Below, in pieces: positions 3,558-5,399 of a stretch of DNA of 5,399 nucleotides (within the stretch, counting starts at the first letter, position 1; each line of letters starts with the position of its first letter). The translations under genes and the position numbers were made by a program. The notes beneath the pieces were generated by a model. That model was not told the origin of the DNA, ran no database searches, and saw only the letters and a list, made by a program, of their open reading frames with translations. Where the stretch lies: assembly GCA_964394845.1 (NCBI GenBank), contig CAYMZB010000006.1, forward strand, positions 1 through 5,399, in the 5' to 3' direction. The DNA is from CAYMZB01 sp964394845 (GTDB lineage Bacteria > Patescibacteriota > Microgenomatia > Daviesbacterales > UBA10151).

Positions 3558-4646
3558 TTATTCCAGATAGTCTCTTAGTTTTTTAGCGCGGGTTGGGTGT
3601 TTAAGTTTTCTAATTGCCTTTGCTTCAATCTGACGAATTCTTTCCCTGGTAACTCCAAACTCTTTCCCCACCTCTTCCAAAGTTCTTTGTTTCCCATCTT
3701 CTAAACCAAACCGGAGTTGGAGAACCCGTTTCTCGCGGGGAGATAAAGAGTCCAACACTTCATCCAGATGAACTTTCAACAGCTCTCTTATAGCTTGCTC
3801 ATCCGGCTGTAAACCCTGATCTGCAATAAAGTCTACTAAATGTGAGTCTTCCTCATCCCCCACCGGAGTTTCCAGGGAAGTTGGCTCTTGAGATACTTTA
3901 ATAATTTCCCGGGCTTTAGTCTCATCAATATCCAAAACTTTTCCAACTTCTTCCGGAGTAGGTTCTCTGCCCAACTCCTGCATTAATCTTCTTTGAGTCC
4001 GGTTAAAACGATTTATTGTTTCAACCATATGCACAGGAATTCTGATTGTTCTTGCCTGATCAGCTATTGCCCTGGTTATTGCCTGTCTGATCCACCAGGT
4101 TGCATAAGTTGAAAACTTGTATCCTCTTCTCCAGTCATATTTATCTACAGCTCTCATAAGTCCTATATTTCCTTCCTCTATTAAATCCAATAAACTCATT
4201 CCCCGTCCTACATACTTTTTAGCAATTGATACCACCAGCCTTAAGTTAGCGCTAATCAATCTATCACGAGCTTTTTTTTCATTTTTCTCTGCTCTTTTTG
4301 CTAAATCAATCTCATCAGCAGCAGTCAGAAGAGGGATTTTTCCAATATCTCTCAGGTATTGCCTCACAGGATCTGTAACCGATCCTTCTTCTAGAGAAGA
4401 TAGTACTTCCAGCTCTTTTTCTAGTTCTGTGGTAACCTTGGATTCTGATTCGATCTCTTCTGCAGTTGTTTCAAAAACATCAATATTTTCATTAATAAGC
4501 TTTATATAGAACTCATCTAAATCTTCAATTGTTTCTTCAGGCTTTGGAAAAACCTGCAATATTTCTTCCTGACTAATAAACCCCCGTTCTTTACCCAGTT
4601 TAAGTAGTTTTTTAATATCTAACGGTATCTGTTTTCTTTTAGTCAT
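3558..4646 (-). CDS. rpoD: Primary RNA polymerase sigma factor (RpoD/SigA)
   Basis: This 362-residue group 1 sigma factor directs RNA polymerase to housekeeping promoters. A short region 1.1-like segment (about 1-60) and an acidic linker (61-90) precede region 1.2 (TDPVRQYLRDIGKIPLLTAA, 91-110). Region 2 runs from about 127 to 197: DLIEEGNIGLMRAVDKYDWRRGYKFSTYATWWIRQAI (core binding and -10 recognition). Region 3 follows (RIPVHMVETINRFNR and PTPEEVGKVL, about 202-275). Region 4 (about 300-355) has the -35 helix-turn-helix VTRERIRQIEAKAIRKLKHP. The size is close to Bacillus SigA and shorter than E. coli RpoD, with no large insertion after region 1.2. The ATG at 4646 is 5 bp after the dnaG stop, without a clear Shine-Dalgarno sequence. 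The dnaG-rpoD order is that of the macromolecular synthesis operon. The stop codon abuts a 7-bp repeat array. Confidence 0.97.
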   Translation of the reverse strand: MTKRKQIPLDIKKLLKLGKERGFISQEEILQVFPKPEETIEDLDEFYIKLINENIDVFETTAEEIESESKVTTELEKELEVLSSLEEGSVTDPVRQYLRDIGKIPLLTAADEIDLAKRAEKNEKKARDRLISANLRLVVSIAKKYVGRGMSLLDLIEEGNIGLMRAVDKYDWRRGYKFSTYATWWIRQAITRAIADQARTIRIPVHMVETINRFNRTQRRLMQELGREPTPEEVGKVLDIDETKAREIIKVSQEPTSLETPVGDEEDSHLVDFIADQGLQPDEQAIRELLKVHLDEVLDSLSPREKRVLQLRFGLEDGKQRTLEEVGKEFGVTRERIRQIEAKAIRKLKHPTRAKKLRDYLE

Positions 4647-4651
4647 ATTTT

Positions 4652-5399
4652 TTATAAGTTTTTCAATTTGACTGATAAATCCCTGAAACGCTTATTCAAC
4701 GATTCTACTATTTCCATCTTACCAAATTCCTGTGCATTTTTAATCTCAAATAGTAATTTCTCTAAAGAAGCTTTAATTAGAGCTTTCTTAAGTTCTGAAA
4801 CTACCCCTTCAACTTCCTTTTTCCAATTTTTCCCATCCAGCAGTTTACTATCCAGCTCTGTTAAATACAATCTATCTACTTCGGATGATAATTCTTTTGG
4901 TAAATTTTGAGAAAACTCATTAATATTAAAAGCCCTGCTTTTAAATGAAATTGAATCCAGGTAAAGCACAATCAATACATATAACTGTCTAAAGGCTTCT
5001 TTTAAAAATAAGGTTTCAGGAAAGTTCGGTACAAAAACCAGATCTGCCGGAGGATGCAACAACAGAGCAACCAGATACTCTTCCAGAAGCTCTCTTCTTG
5101 ATCTTGTCCCTATAATATTATCCCGGGAACTTGTTTGCTGAAGCAAAGGCTTGTAGCCTTTTTGTTGATCAATCCTAACTTTCTCAATAGCTTCTCTTAA
5201 AACTTTATCATCTGTTTTTAAGAATGCTGCTAACTTTTGAATGTAATGTTCTTTAACTAAATCATCCGGTATTTTTGCCCAAACCGGAATTAACTCCTGA
5301 CCTATTTTCTTTAAATCTACAGGACTTTTAGTATCATATCTTTTGGCTGTTGAAGTTAAATAATAATCATAAATCGGTACGCTATCCTCTATTGCTTTC
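4652..5399 (-). CDS. dnaG: DNA primase, C-terminal part (partial)
   Basis: The frame is open from the right edge of the window to TAA at 4654-4652, so 248 C-terminal residues of DNA primase are visible and the start lies outside. It synthesises RNA primers at the replication fork. The segment begins AIEDSVPIYDYYL and continues with LKKIGQELIPVWAKIPDDLV, EHYIQKLAAFLK and SRRELLEEYLVALLLHPPAD. This is the pattern of DnaG after the TOPRIM catalytic domain, leading into the C-terminal helical region that contacts the DnaB helicase. The last 60 residues are helical and charged, and less conserved. A TTG at 5146 is an internal leucine codon, not a start, because primase homology continues upstream without a stop. 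Zinc-binding and TOPRIM motifs are outside the window. It is followed 5 bp later by rpoD. Confidence 0.92.
   Translation of the reverse strand, partial: KAIEDSVPIYDYYLTSTAKRYDTKSPVDLKKIGQELIPVWAKIPDDLVKEHYIQKLAAFLKTDDKVLREAIEKVRIDQQKGYKPLLQQTSSRDNIIGTRSRRELLEEYLVALLLHPPADLVFVPNFPETLFLKEAFRQLYVLIVLYLDSISFKSRAFNINEFSQNLPKELSSEVDRLYLTELDSKLLDGKNWKKEVEGVVSELKKALIKASLEKLLFEIKNAQEFGKMEIVESLNKRFRDLSVKLKNL

Noticed and set aside
4117..4910. Plus-strand ORFs opposite rpoD and dnaG
   Set aside because: They are serine/leucine/phenylalanine-rich mirror frames of well-conserved genes, with no independent support.
4652..5146. A separate 164-aa gene starting at 5146
   Set aside because: The start is TTG, and the same frame continues open with clear DNA primase sequence to the right edge. 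It is the C-terminal part of dnaG.

Overview
The window is AT-rich, and every well-supported gene lies on the minus strand, so the genes read from right to left. It carries the end of dnaG, a group 1 sigma factor gene (rpoD), a four-helix-bundle gene, a helix-turn-helix/LAGLIDADG-like gene, an intron-containing tRNA-Asn gene, an RlaP-type nucleotidyltransferase, and a toxin-antitoxin pair. Low GC, dense packing, a short primary sigma factor, and typical accessory families together suggest a Candidate Phyla Radiation (Patescibacteria) genome. This is inference from content; the window holds no rRNA or other phylogenetic marker that I could place.

Layout from right to left. (1) 5399-3558: the core dnaG-rpoD pair, 5 bp apart. 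dnaG enters from beyond the right edge. (2) 3557-3102: a four-helix-bundle (S23/IVR/bAvd-like) gene bracketed by arrays of 7-bp repeats. One array touches the rpoD stop codon and contains the gene's start codon. (3) 3096-2193: a 25-bp damaged copy of the 5' end of tRNA-Asn, then a stretch of three inverted repeats, then an HTH plus LAGLIDADG-like protein. Its stop codon lies 3 bp from the real tRNA-Asn gene. The two tRNA-derived copies are 900 bp apart, which is the mark of an insertion that regenerated the tRNA 5' end. (4) 2189-1880: tRNA-Asn(GUU), interrupted between anticodon bases U35 and U36 by a 235-nt group I intron with no ORF. (5) 1828-1052: the RlaP-family nucleotidyltransferase. (6) 1042-330: a HigBA-like toxin-antitoxin operon with a palindromic operator over its promoter. 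(7) 329-1: no large gene. There is a plausible 36-residue small ORF whose promoter shares 12 bp with the TA promoter/operator, then about 100 bp of featureless AT-rich DNA.

How the parts work together. dnaG-rpoD is housekeeping: primer synthesis and the primary sigma factor. Everything left of rpoD looks like accessory DNA accumulated between rpoD and tRNA-Asn and beyond it. The most notable unit is the tRNA-Asn locus: a self-splicing-type intron inside the anticodon, a free-standing candidate homing endonuclease directly upstream, and a partial tRNA duplication on its far side. This points to a mobile system centred on tRNA-Asn, though cleavage specificity and mobility cannot be read from sequence alone.
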